A stretch of DNA of 64,000 nt, taken from assembly GCA_030549775.1 (NCBI GenBank), contig CM060174.1:54965944-55029943 (forward strand), in the 5' to 3' direction. Below the pieces are notes generated by a model. The model was not told the DNA's origin, did no database searches, and was given only the letters and a program-made list of their open reading frames with translations. Positions 35,761 to 48,179 of this stretch are shown here, piece after piece (within the stretch, counting starts at the first letter, position 1; every line of letters starts with the position of its first letter). Both the position numbers and the translations under genes were made by a program. This DNA comes from Tamarix chinensis (lineage: Eukaryota > Streptophyta > Magnoliopsida > Caryophyllales > Tamaricaceae).

Positions 35761-36475
35761 CTTACATTCTAACTAAGAATTATTATAGGAAAACCTCAAC
35801 TCACCTCCCCAACTCCTAAAATCCCTTAAATTTATCTTTTCCGAATCTTCCTTTGATTCCTCCTTAACCCAGCCAATTTCTCTACACATTTCTTCTCCTC
35901 TTTGGAGGATAGGTCAATTTCCTTCCCAAATTGCCAACATGCTCTCGCTTCTGTCATGTCTTCATCCTCCACATTTTCTCCTGCTATCCTTTTTTCCATT
36001 ATCCTCTCCTCTATAATCCTCAAAATCTGATGGAGGCACGGCTATACTATTAAGAGAATAACCCTCTTCCGACAACCCATCTCCTTTTCCCCAAATTCCT
36101 ACTTCTCCTCTCATCCACTTTGCCTTAGCCTTCAACACTTCTTACCCTTTACAAAACTCAAGTAGCCGGCTTTCACCTTTAATATCATGATCTACCCCTG
36201 CTAATCTTGTTCTTGCTGAATTGGCTACCACCTCCTCACTAATTCCCACACATTCCCTCGATTGCATCCTTTAAATTTCCTTAAAAACAAATGCCAACCT
36301 TTTTAGCCACAGATCTCGAGCATCTTATGCACATATTCTTTATTAATTCCTCCTCTCCCCAAAGCTTCGACTCCTCCTTTCCCCAAGCTATCAAAATGGA
36401 AACATTATTATACTCCCCTTCCTTTAATGCCATGCCCACCGAATCAAATTCCTCCCTTGGACATTGCACCTGCAC

Positions 36476-37640
36476 TCATCTGCTGCATGCCTCTTGGCCT
36501 TCCTCTCGTCCACACGCTTTGGTTGGATTACCAAATGACCTTCCATCTTCATCCTTGGAGTCTGATAAGGCTGTTTGGACATCCTTCTTGCTCGCTATTG
36601 ATTTCTGCCATGGTACATAGCCCTGCCCGACTTTATAAGCCACCACCACCAACTCTTTCCCTTCAACACTTAGTATAACTCTATCTCTAATTTCCTCCAT
36701 AAATTGAGTATCAATCAACACCCTAGTCACCTCTATTAAACCACCAAAATCCCTATCCTCCTCCCAACATACCCACCATCCCCATGGATGTGCCAACTTC
36801 CTCAAGACCTCCTCCCTCCAAGCCACCACTAGGAGCCCCCTTATTTCTACCTAAGTTCGTCTAACACTACAAGCATCTTCCATTCTCCATCTTCAAACCA
36901 CACTGAATGATTCAAAAAGAAAACTATCCTCCTCCATGGCTATTCAACTTGCTTCATTAGATTCAAAAGTTAGGAGAAATTTATACCTACCTAGATCCCT
37001 CGCCCTACAAACCATGCTTCATGTTGCCATCAACCTTGGGATGATTATGTTCGGTAGCAAAGGTTGTAGGGACTCCACTATAAGACTCCTATCTAGCCAC
37101 TCTAACTCTTCCTCATTTACTTTCAAGTGGATAATCCTTCCTTCCTCTCTTCCTTTGGTGACTGCAACGTAGGATCTTGCATCTCTCCATGTTGGCCTCC
37201 ATTGAATGTGACTGGTTTTGCTCTTCATCCATTGCATTCCTTCTTGATCTCCCTAAGCCAGTTTCCCTTTTCTTCCAAAACTTGCCATTTTCACATGGAT
37301 TTTTAATCCATGCAGCAACATACTATTGAACTTCCTCACTGCCTCCCTTGCTCCTTTTTCTTCACCATAGTGCACAAAACCAAAATGAAGGTTAGATCCC
37401 CGTCTTTCCTTCTGGCTAATATACATGTCTTCAACCTTCCCTACTCTAGCAAAAATCTCATGAACTTCACCAACACCTACTGTTCTTGATAAGTTATCCA
37501 CGAAGACTGTATAATAATCCTTAGTGAGCTGCGAAAGGATCTTCGGTCGATGCGTTTCCCCCCGACTAATGGTGTGCTGAGCTGGTGACTTGCTCGGAAT
37601 GGTCTGCTTGCTAGCTATGACATGGTTTGGATGCTATTGG
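36476..37640 (-). pseudogene. LINE ORF1 remnant with RRM domain
   Basis: Starting near 37600 the frame reads KILSQLTKDYYTVFVDNLSR, then VGEVHEIFARVGKV, LHFGFVHYG (RNP1-like) and HGLKIHVKMA, a complete RRM fold of about 80 residues (37520-37265). Further down, segments with IIHLKVNEEELEWLDRSLI (~37120-37040) and EVTRVLIDTQFMEEIRDRVI (~36725) correspond to the DUF4283-like and zinc-knuckle-adjacent parts seen in plant L1 ORF1. ORF1 proteins bind the element's RNA. Frame breaks occur near 37250 and 36830. Confidence 0.75.
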
Positions 37641-37675
37641 TAACTACATGGCCGGTAGGGAGCCTTGTTTTTAAA

Positions 37676-37813
37676 GGTGGTTTGTGGTATGTGGTGTTTG
37701 GTTGATGGATGAAGTCTTGGTTGGTAGGAAAAGGTGTTTTTGATGGTGGTTTGTGGAAAGGGGTGTTTGGTTGATGGATGGTATCTTGGTCGTGTGGGAA
37801 AAGAAGCAAGGTG
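37676..37813. repeat. 69-bp tandem repeat, two units, at the LINE 5' side
   Basis: GGTGGTTTGTGG begins at 37676 and at 37745, and GTTGATGGATG at 37701 and 37770, all 69 bases apart. The period is a multiple of three, so minus-strand frames read as repeats of INQTP...TNH. It may be 5' UTR or the N-terminal part of LINE ORF1. Confidence 0.7.
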
Positions 37814-38115
37814 GTTGACGGTGTTCGGAGCCATTCTCATGAAAAGCTTTAAAATGTGTTCTCATGAATACTATTTTGTTATTAGAAAATGTATTTATAT
37901 TTTAAGAAATAATGTTGTACTAATACTAACAATTATAATATTCCTTGCACAAAATAGGTAGACTAGAAGTAGGCATCAATCTTTCAAGATCTCTCTATTT
38001 TTAATTTATTATCATAAATCACATTTAGTTTAAATAATAATAACATTTACGATCCTCGGGGTACATAAGCATCTAGCATCACTTAAAAGATTTGATGAAA
38101 GAAAAGACTAACATA

Positions 38116-38209
38116 TAAGTATATGTTTGGATAAACCGTAGCTCTCGGATAATTTGTATTTTAAAAATAACCGTTTGAACCATAAAATACTTGTCCAAAC
38201 ATATTCTTA
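38116..38209. mobile_element. Short MITE-like inverted repeat
   Basis: TAAGTATATGTTTGGATAA on the left is mirrored by TTGTCCAAACATATTCTTA on the right (two mismatches over ~19 bases), ~94 bp in all. It lies between the LINE and the copia element. Family not determined. Confidence 0.55.
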
Positions 38210-38843
38210 CAAAAAAAAATATCCATCTCGAGGCAGCATTCGAACTTGTCTAATGTATATTTACTGCAACATTTTCCTCACTGTAAATATACTTCAAGGG
38301 TGCTTCAGTAAACACCTTGCATAAAATAGTTAGCCGGACCAGACTGGAAATAGGCAACCATCTTCCAAATTTTCTGGATCACTATTCAACAGCTACGTAT
38401 ATACTAATATTTATATATCCACAGTCCATATATTTAAGAAATCCTCGGCCCCAACAAAATGGCTTCGGCCTCGTGATCTTGATCAGTATTTATGGGTCGA
38501 ATCTGGGCTCTTTCGTTGCTTCTAGGCCTTGTTATTAGTTTCGAAAGCCTGTGGCTCCCTCCAACGTGTTCTCTTCTTCTCGTCGGAAGCCTTTGACACA
38601 TGCATCTTCTATCAAAAAATAATAAATTATTTAATTCATATATAATTTAAAAGAAGGAATAAAAATTTAAAATAAATTTAAATTTTTTTATAATAAATTT
38701 TTTATATAAAAATTTAATGATAGAATAAACAAGGTATACGAAGAAAAAAGAAAAAAAAAGTTTGCATATATAGACGCACAACATACCTACAAAACATTAA
38801 CTGTTCTTGTAGTTTCAGGTACATGCAAAACATATAATGCCAC

Positions 38844-39695
38844 CGTTAACATATATATATTAATATTAATGTTATAAAATTACTGTTATTATTTTATAAA
38901 TAAAGTATTTTATATTTTATGTGTATATTAACCTTTAGTGTGGTTCATATTAAATTAGATATAAATTTTAGCCTTAAAATTTATATTATAAAGTAATATA
39001 TTAGTAATTAAGTCTAACCATATATATCTTTCTATCTAATTCTTGATGGTAGAATTAGAATTAAGTAATTATCGATGCAAGCATGTGTGCGTCATGTGAT
39101 AAAGAAATAAAATGAGATAATAAATTAACCATTTAATTAATTTATTCTAAAATTTGAAGTTTAAAATAAGGAGGGAAATGCAAAATGGTTACAATAACCA
39201 ACTTCACACACCCATTTTGCACGTAAGTCTTTAGTGCACAAAAGATTTGGTATCCTTCCTTTTTCTATAGAAAAACAAAAGTGCCCTTTTGAACATATAC
39301 ACACACATATCAATTAGAGATAAACGAGGCTTCACCTCCTTCAATTTTTCTTGTTCATTTTTGTGTGACATCAAATAAGAAGAAGAAATTTCAGAAAGGT
39401 TGTTATTCCCATTTCTTGTAATAAGTACACACCATTGGATTTTAGGAAAAAGAGAGTGAAACTTCAAAATTCAGTTTCAAAAATCATAAATTGTGAATTC
39501 AGTATAATTAATCCTATCAATGGTTGGAGGTATACTATATATATAATATTTATATATATTATTCTACAATATTATTTTCACAAAAAGTTTTTTATTTTAT
39601 GTATTAGGATTTCACATGAATTTTAATTTAATTATGCATAAATTCATATTAATAATGTATTAATTATATGATTTATGCTATACTATTACCTAACA
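38844..39695 (+). repeat. 5' LTR of the copia element
   Basis: About 852 bp, aligning with 50389-51212 over its whole length: for example GGTTACAATAACCAACTTCA and CACACCCATTTTGC, AAAGTGCCCTTTTGAACA, and the shared end ACTATTACCTAACA. The start is set by matching the 3' LTR; it reads CG where TG is expected. The LTRs differ at many sites, so the insertion is old. Confidence 0.8.
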
Positions 39696-39710
39696 TTTGG
39701 CATTAGAGCC
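39696..39710 (+). promoter_or_regulatory. Primer binding site (initiator Met tRNA type)
   Basis: TTTGGCATTAGAGCC follows the 5' LTR directly and matches TGGTATCAGAGCC, the usual plant copia primer site, with changes typical of decay. Confidence 0.8.
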
Positions 39711-39799
39711 TAATAAGGCATCTGTCTTGATCGTTAATGGTGTTTAATTATGATTGCCAATGGCCAAAAAATAACTGGAGAGAACAATCATGTTCGTTG

Positions 39800-39801
39800 T
39801 T

Positions 39802-39832
<31 letters not shown>

Positions 39833-40185
39833 CTGAAAGGAGCGTTTGATGGGGCTTGGTCATGCACTCCACGAAAGGGCATTGTATGCCCATTGCTGTT
39901 TAGAATACATGCATTATTTGATATATAACAGTCTTCATTTTGTTTTATTATTTCATTGAGCCTATAATATGATGTTGATATAATAACAGTAGCCATAACC
40001 ACTTGTGCTAGCCGAGTCTTGTGTTTGTTTCATAAACTATTTGGGTGATAATGTGTGATACTCGGTAGTGTTTTTTGGCTTATATTTGTGCCTCATAGCA
40101 CGGTTAGGCCATACTCTCAACCTTAGGCCATGTTTGACTTATTCTATTTCATGGTTATATTCCCATGTACCTTAAGGCCGTGTTT

Positions 40186-40239
<54 letters not shown>

Positions 40240-40372
40240 TTATATAAGTATTATATGTGATAGTATAATTTTATGTTATTTTGGACTTAGCCACAACACT
40301 CCTAATTATATAAAATTATTCATTAACGTGTTTAATTTAATTTGTCACATATGGTTAATATGATACTGATTG

Positions 40373-40442
<70 letters not shown>
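39800..40442. repeat. (TA)n microsatellites in the copia leader
   Basis: Three TA runs, at about 39806-39831, 40188-40231 and 40375-40441 (the last about 33 units). They lie between the primer site and gag, together with two phrases GGCC(A/G)TGTTTG at ~40126 and ~40172 that resemble MITE ends. Confidence 0.85.
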
Positions 40443-40444
<2 letters not shown>

Positions 40445-40719
40445 ATCAAAATGTTAAGCCATTATTCTCAATTTGCCTATAGGGACTGAGGGAATATAGG
40501 ATGACTTAATAGTTTTAATATTAAGATGCATGAGTTTATTTAAATTAAATACTTAGCCCATAAATAGTTTTAATGTCTTTGATTCATGCTACTTGCATTT
40601 TTTATATGCTATACATTGGTAGAGCATATATGTGTGTGTGTGTGTTTTGGTTTCAAATTGATTGTGAATATATATGTGTGCTTAAATTTTGTGGCAAATT
40701 ATCTTGGTTTTTATTCATT

Positions 40720-41459
40720 GTTTAATCTTAAGGTTGAGGTTCCTTTGAAAGGGGACAACTATAAGGTTTGGAAGGAAATGATTCTTATAAAGCTTAATTG
40801 TTGTGATATGGATGAGACTATTGAGTATCTCAAGCCTATAACAATTGAGAAAAGCACCGAGGAGGAAAATGCTACACATGAGTGATGGGTGAAAGCCAAT
40901 TACATTAGTTTATGTACATAAATACTAAGATTTCTCCTTCTATTAGAGGATTAATTGATCACAATCAAGATGTCAATGATTTGTTAAGGGCTATACATGA
41001 ATAGTTCATCCAATCTGATAAGTTCTTATCTAGTACATTGATAATAAAGTTTTTATCTATGGAACTCACTACTATCAAGGATGTGCATGAGTACATCATA
41101 AAGATATAGGACCTAACAACACAACTCAAGTCACTAGAGGTTGACATGTCTGATCCTTTCCTAGTTCATTTTATCTTGAATATGCTCACAAAGGAATATA
41201 CACCATTCAAAGTCACCTACCACACACAAAGGGAGAAATGACCAATCAATGAACTCATGATCACGTGTGTACAAGAGGAGGAAAGACTTTTGAAGGATTA
41301 TAGGGATACTATGATGATGACAATCAAGGGTAAGGAAAGAAAAAGGAAAACAAGCCAAAATCATAAAGGCAAGATACCATCCCAGGGCAAGATAAAGAAG
41401 CAATCTAAGTGTTTTTTCTATAACAAGGGACGCATGAAGATGGATTATGTTAAGTATAA
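40720..41459 (+). pseudogene. gag: Copia gag remnant (5' part, up to the zinc knuckle)
   Basis: The frame near 40730 reads VEVPLKGDNYKVWKEMILIK, the GDNYxxWK signature of copia Gag (UBN2 type). Later pieces include EYIIKI, DPFLVHFILNMLTKEYTPFK (~41150) and QEEERLLKDYRDTMMM (~41270). The zinc knuckle CFFYNKGRMKMDYVK (41410-41455) has lost two of its cysteines and its histidine to Tyr and Arg. Stops at 40883, ~41001, ~41108 and ~41238. The Gag frame is cut at 41459 by copy D and resumes after it. Confidence 0.85.
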
Positions 41460-42119
41460 TGTAATACCCCCAAAATCATAGTTGAAATTTTTTGTTTAAA
41501 TCAAACAAATACAAGCATGGGGAGTGCTGCCACCATGATCAGTGCAAGCCCGGCCCCGGCTAGTCTCATACCAACCATAAGGCTAAGGAAAAAGTTTCAC
41601 AAGACATTAGACATACTTAAAATGGAGATTCATGGAAAACTAAAATGTTCGTAACATAGGAATCAAAGTGTGCATTAAAAAGTTATTATAACCCAATAGA
41701 GTACATAATCAAAGTTATCAAAAGGGATAAAAGGTACAATACGATAAAACAAAATCAAAATAAAAGGAAACATAAGTAAACAAGGGTAAAAGAGAGCCTG
41801 GACAACATTGCTCTTGGGCTCCCATGCCAAGTCCAACGATTAACTCTCAATCCCACTCGATTCCTCACAAGTATCATAGGTATCGAAGATGACGTCTCCT
41901 ACCTGCACAAAATTAGCAGGGCCCTCTACTCGTGGGAATGAGTAGCACTCATAAAATGGGTGGTCACCACGCTATGTACTAAGCAAGGTAACCATAAAAC
42001 TAAGTCCATACACAAAAGGCATATAATATAAGTAGGATCATACAGATAAACATGCAAGCTATATAGATAGTAGAGGTCGTGTTACAATTTGGTTAAACTT
42101 ATTCATTAGATCTTTAGTC

Positions 42120-42515
42120 AGTATACTCATTTCACACCATGCTCTATATAAGCCCATGTGAGTACAGGAACCCCACTATTATAGCCGGTGGATCGAAAAC
42201 ATATAGGGCATAATGCTCCTTACCACTATTATTTGCCCGTGGATCGGTCTCCAGGACAATGTGCTCCTAACCACTATTATACCGATGGATCAGTATGGAC
42301 CCAACCCTCATGGTGTTTCACTATAAGTATTTTTTTTCTTTTCCATATCTTATCATGAATTAAGGTTTGGTTTATTGAGCTTGGTATCCCCTACTATTAT
42401 ATCCGGTGGATCATAAACATACAGAGCAAAATGCTCCTGACCACTATTATTCGCCGGTGGATCAATTTCTAGGGCACCCGGCACCTAGATACTATTATGC
42501 TGGTGGATCAGTCTA
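42120..42515 (-). repeat. CCGGTCCACCGGC...ATAATAGTGG block of copy D
   Basis: On the plus strand, CCACTATTATAGCCGGTGGA (~42173), CCACTATTATTTGCCC, CCACTATTATACCGATGG, a second CTACTATTATATCCGGTGG (~42391) and CCACTATTATTCGCCGGTGG (~42441). The two groups are separated by AGTATTTTTTTTC...CATATCTTATCATG, as in the other copies. Confidence 0.8.
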
Positions 42516-43929
42516 AGCCCGGCTTAATACTCTTATACTTTAAATGATTAGTGTCTTATCTATGTCTTATTTAATATATGTTTTCACCCTAGACATTCAT
42601 GTTCTTTGAGCTACTTGCTCACACAATCCGTCTACTCCTATTCTCCTTAGAAGGCCCAGTCCCATATGTTGGGACTTCTACGCCTCCTAACACATCCATA
42701 CATCCTTTCAATCTTACCTTAATTACCACGAACACCCAACTCCTAAGTGTGTGGATTGAGGCCCACTTCCCCTTACCATCTAAGTCAACTCACTATCGCC
42801 CTTTAGGTTTTTCCCCGAAAACCTTAATTTGGCCTATATGGCCCAATCCATCCTCTATCCTACACAACTCATGATCCTTTACCCCCAACTCATAACCTCA
42901 CTTAGATTCAACCCTAAGTGTTCCATCTCACTTTCCATTTTGACATGTGACCACGAAACCCTAGTTGGCCACCCCAAACCCTAGTACCTCTCTTTTCTCA
43001 TATGTCATCTCTCTATCATTCACCTACCATCCCTTCTTCCACATGGCACCCGCACTCATCCTGTACGTGACATCCTTCCACTCTTACCCCTATTCTAATC
43101 CCCTCCATTATTTTTTTTATTTCCACAATCCCCTCCATTTAGGGTTTTCCTCCCAAACCCTAGTTAAAATCCCCATGCATCCTTATACCAACCTACGTAC
43201 TATTTTTCACCCATGGAATTCAATCACCCAAATTACCTTACTTAAAACCCAAGTTAACTTTTTCCATATAAGGATCATCTTCATGCAGACACCATCCATC
43301 CTATGCAAGCCCTAGACTTTTCTAGGCAAGAATCACCCACTCTCTTATTTTGTCCACATTTCCCTTTTATTTGTCCCCCATGGGTTATAAGATAATTAGG
43401 TCATTCTCATTTCCCTTTAGTCAATTTGCTTCCCTTTTCCTTTTTCATCCTTTCAACCCATACCATATCATTAAAATATCCTAGCATGCATGTCCTAAAG
43501 GGTCACATCACATAACACCACAAGCACAACATACACATCATTTTACACATGCCATGAGGAGGACATACAAATGTACCTTAACTTTGCGCTACACTGCAAG
43601 TAAGCAGTCATAATAAAATAAGGTATATGAACACAATATAACACATGGCATACAAAGAACATAACACACATAATCACCTTTAACTACATCCTTACTTAAC
43701 ATGATACCAGGCTTGGAGCACGCTCCTATGCCTCCTTAGGGTTTGACTTGATTCACCCATAAGAGGGAAATACTAGGGTTAACTTCTCTCTTACCAACAT
43801 TATCAATATTTTCTACTTTACCTTTATCATAACCTAGTAGTAGGGTTATTAACCATAATAGTAGCTTTATTGGTTAATCATGCTATTATTAGTCAAAATA
43901 GGGTTAGGTAGTTCTGTTGGTCCATGTTA

Positions 43930-44605
<676 letters not shown>

Positions 44606-45248
44606 CTGCTGATAAAACTAATAAAATAAAATAACAATTACATTAGTTATGTTTAAAGGTTAGGGAGGTTAGGGTAAAAAATAGGGGTGGTGGTAGCTAG
44701 GTGGCGGTGGCAGTGGAGGAGGAAGTGGGGGTTGGAAGGGTGGCTCTTTAGGCTAGAAGAGGGAGAGTGAGATGGTGGTTGTGGTGGTGGTAAATTATCT
44801 GGGTTGAGAGGGTTGGAATGGTGGTGGTGGTGGGCAAAGGTGGTGGTGTAAGTGGTGGTTTTTGTGGTGGCCAAAGGTGGTGAAGAAGGAGGAAGGGTGA
44901 AGGAGAGGGAGGCAAGAAGAAAGAAAGGTAGGGGGAGGTAGGGGAGACACTGCTGAGTGTTTTGGGTGGCAGGAGAGGTGGTGGTTGCGGCGGAGATGGT
45001 GTCGCATAGTGGTGAGAGGGACAGTGATGGGTGCAAAGTGGTAGATTGAGTAGCCAACTTTGTGCAGTTGAGGTGGCTCGTGTAGGGGGAAACAAGGGGT
45101 GGTGAGTGGTATGGTTTGGTGGAGGGTAGTGTAGGGAAGAGTTTGGGAGGTGTTTAGGGTGACGAGGATGTGTCTGAAGTGGCAGTGGCGCAAGGAGGGT
45201 TGATTTTCTAGGCAGGAAAAAAGAGGCAGAATGGGATCAGTTAGGGGG

Positions 45249-45256
45249 TATTTATA
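45249..45256 (-). promoter_or_regulatory. TATA box of copy D
   Basis: The plus strand reads GGGGGTATTTATAGG, i.e. CCTATAAATACCCCC on the minus strand, 878 bp from the element's 5' end at 46134. Confidence 0.7.
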
Positions 45257-46139
45257 GGCCATTGGAGGGGAGTATAAGACAAAGGAGGAAGAGGAAAAGG
45301 GGGAAGGTGTGGCAGAGCTCACCGGCCAGTGGTGGTAGGCCGGTACAAGCCTGCGATTTGTAGGATTGGTTGGGTCAGAGAGGAGAAAAAGGAAAGGGAT
45401 GGAGCACATGTGATGGCAGGTACAGGTAGTTGGGGCTAGAATTGGTAAGGAAAAGGTCGGGGAATAGAAGGGAGGTGGACGACTGGTGGTACGGTTGTTG
45501 GCTGGTCAGTGATGGAAAAGTTGTAGGTCTTGTACTACAATGCATGGGAAAGGAGGAAGAAGAAGAGGTAGTGGGTCGATCGATCTGGGGGAAAAAAGAA
45601 AAGAAGAAATAAAAAGGAAAGAACTGAAGGGTGAGGAAAAAAAGGAATGGCATGGGCTTTGGCTACACAGGGAGAGAAGAGAGGGAGGAGGATTGGGCTG
45701 CAAGGGGAGGGTTGGCCCAATCTGGGGAAAGAAGGGGGAAAAAGAAAAAAAGGGAAAGGAGAAAAGGTGGAAAGAAAAAGGGAAAGGAAGGAAAAAGGGA
45801 AACAGGTAAAAGAAAAAAAGGAAAAAGAAAAAATAGGTTTGTTGGGGTATTTAAAATATTTTGGTATTTTTAAATATTTCAAAATAATAAAAATTAGTAA
45901 AATAATAATTAAATTACATTTTTATATTAATTTAGGATATTTTGGGTAATTTTTTCTAAATTCTATTTTAATTAGCAAAACATCCTAATTTTTCCTAATT
46001 AAATTCTTTATTATTTTCCTCTTAATTTTTCCTTAAATATCCCCTTATTTTAATAAAATAATTTATTTAATTAATTTTCCTAATAAATTCCTATTTTAAC
46101 ATAATTTTCTAAATTGGATTTTTGGGGTATTTCATATAA

Positions 46140-46820
46140 AGCCTGGCTTGTTAAGAAAGGTAATATAACCTCTTTGGTAAGTTTTAAATCTCATACAATA
46201 GATACAAATCATAAAACTTAGTGAATTGATTTTGGTTCTATAATCTATGTTTGCAATTCCTTGCTAGTTATGGGAAGGATGAGGGAACTAATGGGTAATG
46301 AACGAAGTATCTTTAATGATAGCAAGATAGGTTCAAAAGTTCAAGGAATAGGCTCATGTAGATATGTTCTCTCTAGTATTCATTTATTAATTCTAGACAA
46401 CACATTTTATGTTTTAAGTTTTATTAGAAACTTAATTTTTGTTTCAAGACTTGTACCATTTGGATACTCATTTGTTGTCAAAGATAATTTGTTTAGTTTA
46501 TTTTGTGAAGCAAATTGTGTTGGGCATGTTACATTGTCTGAAGGTCTTTACTCTATTGATTTAATACATGATGGTTCAAATATTTCAATGAATTTGAACA
46601 TTATTTCAAAAATATGTGTTATGAATGGTGACTCATCAATGCTTTGGCTTAAAAGATTAGGTCATATCTCCATTAAGAGAATAAGGATAGTGGTGAATGA
46701 CGTAGTACTTAGTGCTTTAGATTTTACCGAATTTAGCACTTGTATAAATTTTATAAAGGGAAAGCAAATGAAAAAGTCTAAAAGAGGTACCAATAGGAGT
46801 TCTCAACTACTTAAGATTGT
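46140..46820 (+). pseudogene. pol: Copia protease and pre-integrase (zinc-binding) remnant
   Basis: Resumes after copy D with AWLVKKGNITSLVSFKSHTI, then a degraded protease start (IDFGSIIYVCNS where D-S-G is usual; the catalytic Ser is replaced by Phe). VLSFIRNLIFVSRLVPFGYS (~46420) is the conserved protease-to-GAG_pre-integrs stretch, followed by MLWLKRLGHISIKRI (46640-46684; the HRRLGH motif has its first His changed to Leu), CINFIKGKQMKKSKRG (the second zinc-binding CxxC is altered) and RSSQLLKI. The frame runs open from 46261 to 46820 and is then broken by an insert. Confidence 0.85.
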
Positions 46821-47120
46821 TGTAACACTACAAGTTGAAACAATCACATGGAGGCTACCTTAGAGCACTTTCGGATTGATCGGTTAGCCCAATAGGTCAA
46901 TACAATTCCTTTCAATGCGCTTTATCTTCACTTATGCACTTCCCAAGAAATTTTAAGAAAATTTTTAAAACTTTATAGGAGGGTCACCTATCTTAAAATT
47001 GCTCCATGGCCAGCACACTTAATTGTGGAGTTTTTTGGATGGAATCACCAAAAGGATGTTATACCATATTGATATAAGTAGCGAAATCAATCCTTATAAC
47101 ACTCCACTCAATTTGGGGTA
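46821..47120. mobile_element. ~300-bp insert splitting the integrase region
   Basis: TTAAGATTGT (46811-46820) and TTAAAATTGT (47121-47130) flank a 300-bp piece with no similarity to copia; the integrase frame picks up on the other side with VHTNIFSHDMDSH. The ends TGTAACACTACAAG and AATTTGGGGTA show no inverted repeat. A 9-10-bp target duplication would suit a Mutator-like element; a small LTR-like piece or SINE is also possible. Confidence 0.6.
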
Positions 47121-47958
47121 TTAAAATTGTACATACCAATATATTTAGTCATGATATGGACTCACACAATTGGAGATACTTAATCTTATTTATTGATGAC
47201 TATTCACGATACATGTATCTCTACTTACTAAACAATAAATATGGAGTGTTAGATGGTTTTAAAGTTTTCAAAGCTGAGGTAGAGAAATAATATGACAAGA
47301 AAATCAAAATTAAGTGGTTTGATAGAGGTGGAGAGTACTATGGTAGGTACAATAAGGATGGGCAAGCACATGGTCCATTTGCAAAGTTTCTTCAAGAGAA
47401 TGGGATAGTTTTCCAATACACTATAACTAGTTCGCTGGACCAAAATGACATAGTTGAGAGAAGAAATAGGAAATTATTAGATATGGTGCGGAGTATGCTT
47501 AGCAACTCCAATCTTTCTAGATATTTTTGGAATGAATCACGTAATATGAGAGTATGTATTTTTAACAAAGCTCCAACTAAAGCAATGTTAAAGACGCCGT
47601 TTGAGCTTTTTAAGGGTTGGAAGACAAGCTTAAAACATATGAGAGTTTAGGGTTGCCCATATGAAGTGAGAATCTATAATCCACAAGAAAGTAAGATAGA
47701 CCCAAGGATAATAATTTGATATTTTGTCAGGTATATTAAAAGGTCTAAGAGTTATAAGTTTTATTGCCCATCACATAGTACTAGATTTGTGGAGTCAAGA
47801 AACACTAAATTTCTTGAACATGACTTAATCAGTGGGAGTGATCAGATCAAGAATCTAGTTCCTAAACCTATTCATTTGGTAGAAGAAGATTCCACTTCAC
47901 GTGATAGAGTGTCTTTTGTTTGCCGTGCACTTCTAGTTCCAATCATGGTTGAATGACA
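47121..47958 (+). pseudogene. pol: Copia integrase core remnant
   Basis: LFIDDYSRYMYLYLL (~47190), GGEYYGRYNKDGQAHGPFAK (~47329), FLQENGIVFQYTI, a degraded QNG.ER motif (DQNDIVERRNR), LDMVRSMLSNSNLS and PTKAMLKTPFELFKGWK (~47576) follow the core catalytic domain in order, then the C-terminal FYCPSHSTRFVESRNTKFLE (~47760). The catalytic Asp of FIDDYSR and the Glu of ERRN are kept; the middle Asp lies in KWFDRGGEY. Several stops (e.g. ~47289, ~47650, ~47718); the frame ends at 47956-47958. Confidence 0.85.
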
Positions 47959-48179
47959 AGTCAATGAGGCTCCACAAGATGCTGACATAAATCCGATAGA
48001 TCAGGTTGTTTAGGAACTTCCTAAAATTATTTAAAAACCATCTATTGAGCTCGCTCATCTAGAGAATGTTGGGTCAGCTTTAAAAAGATCTAATAGAGAA
48101 AGAAGCTCAGCTATACCTAGTAATTATTATATGTACATACAAGAGTCTAACTGTGAAATTTGTGCTATTATGATCCTAA

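Larger units (their letters stand above)
32633..37860 (-). mobile_element. L1-type LINE, decayed and 3'-truncated
   Basis: Minus-strand order from high to low coordinates: ORF1 with an RRM, ORF2 with APE endonuclease, reverse transcriptase and zf-RVT. Many stops and frameshifts break both ORFs. The zf-RVT region ends abruptly at ~32633 within the motif IVPPW, so the rest of ORF2, the 3' UTR and the poly(A) tail are missing. LINEs are normally truncated at the 5' end, so this loss points to a later deletion or rearrangement. The 5' boundary is uncertain, between ~37650 and 37860. Confidence 0.85.

Noticed and set aside
44653..45409. Overlapping minus-strand frames of 134, 115 and 204 residues, Pro/His/Ser/Thr-rich
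   Set aside because: They come from the CCACC-rich leader of copy D; equivalent frames at 22183-22617 and 29404-29931 do not share protein sequence in the same frame.
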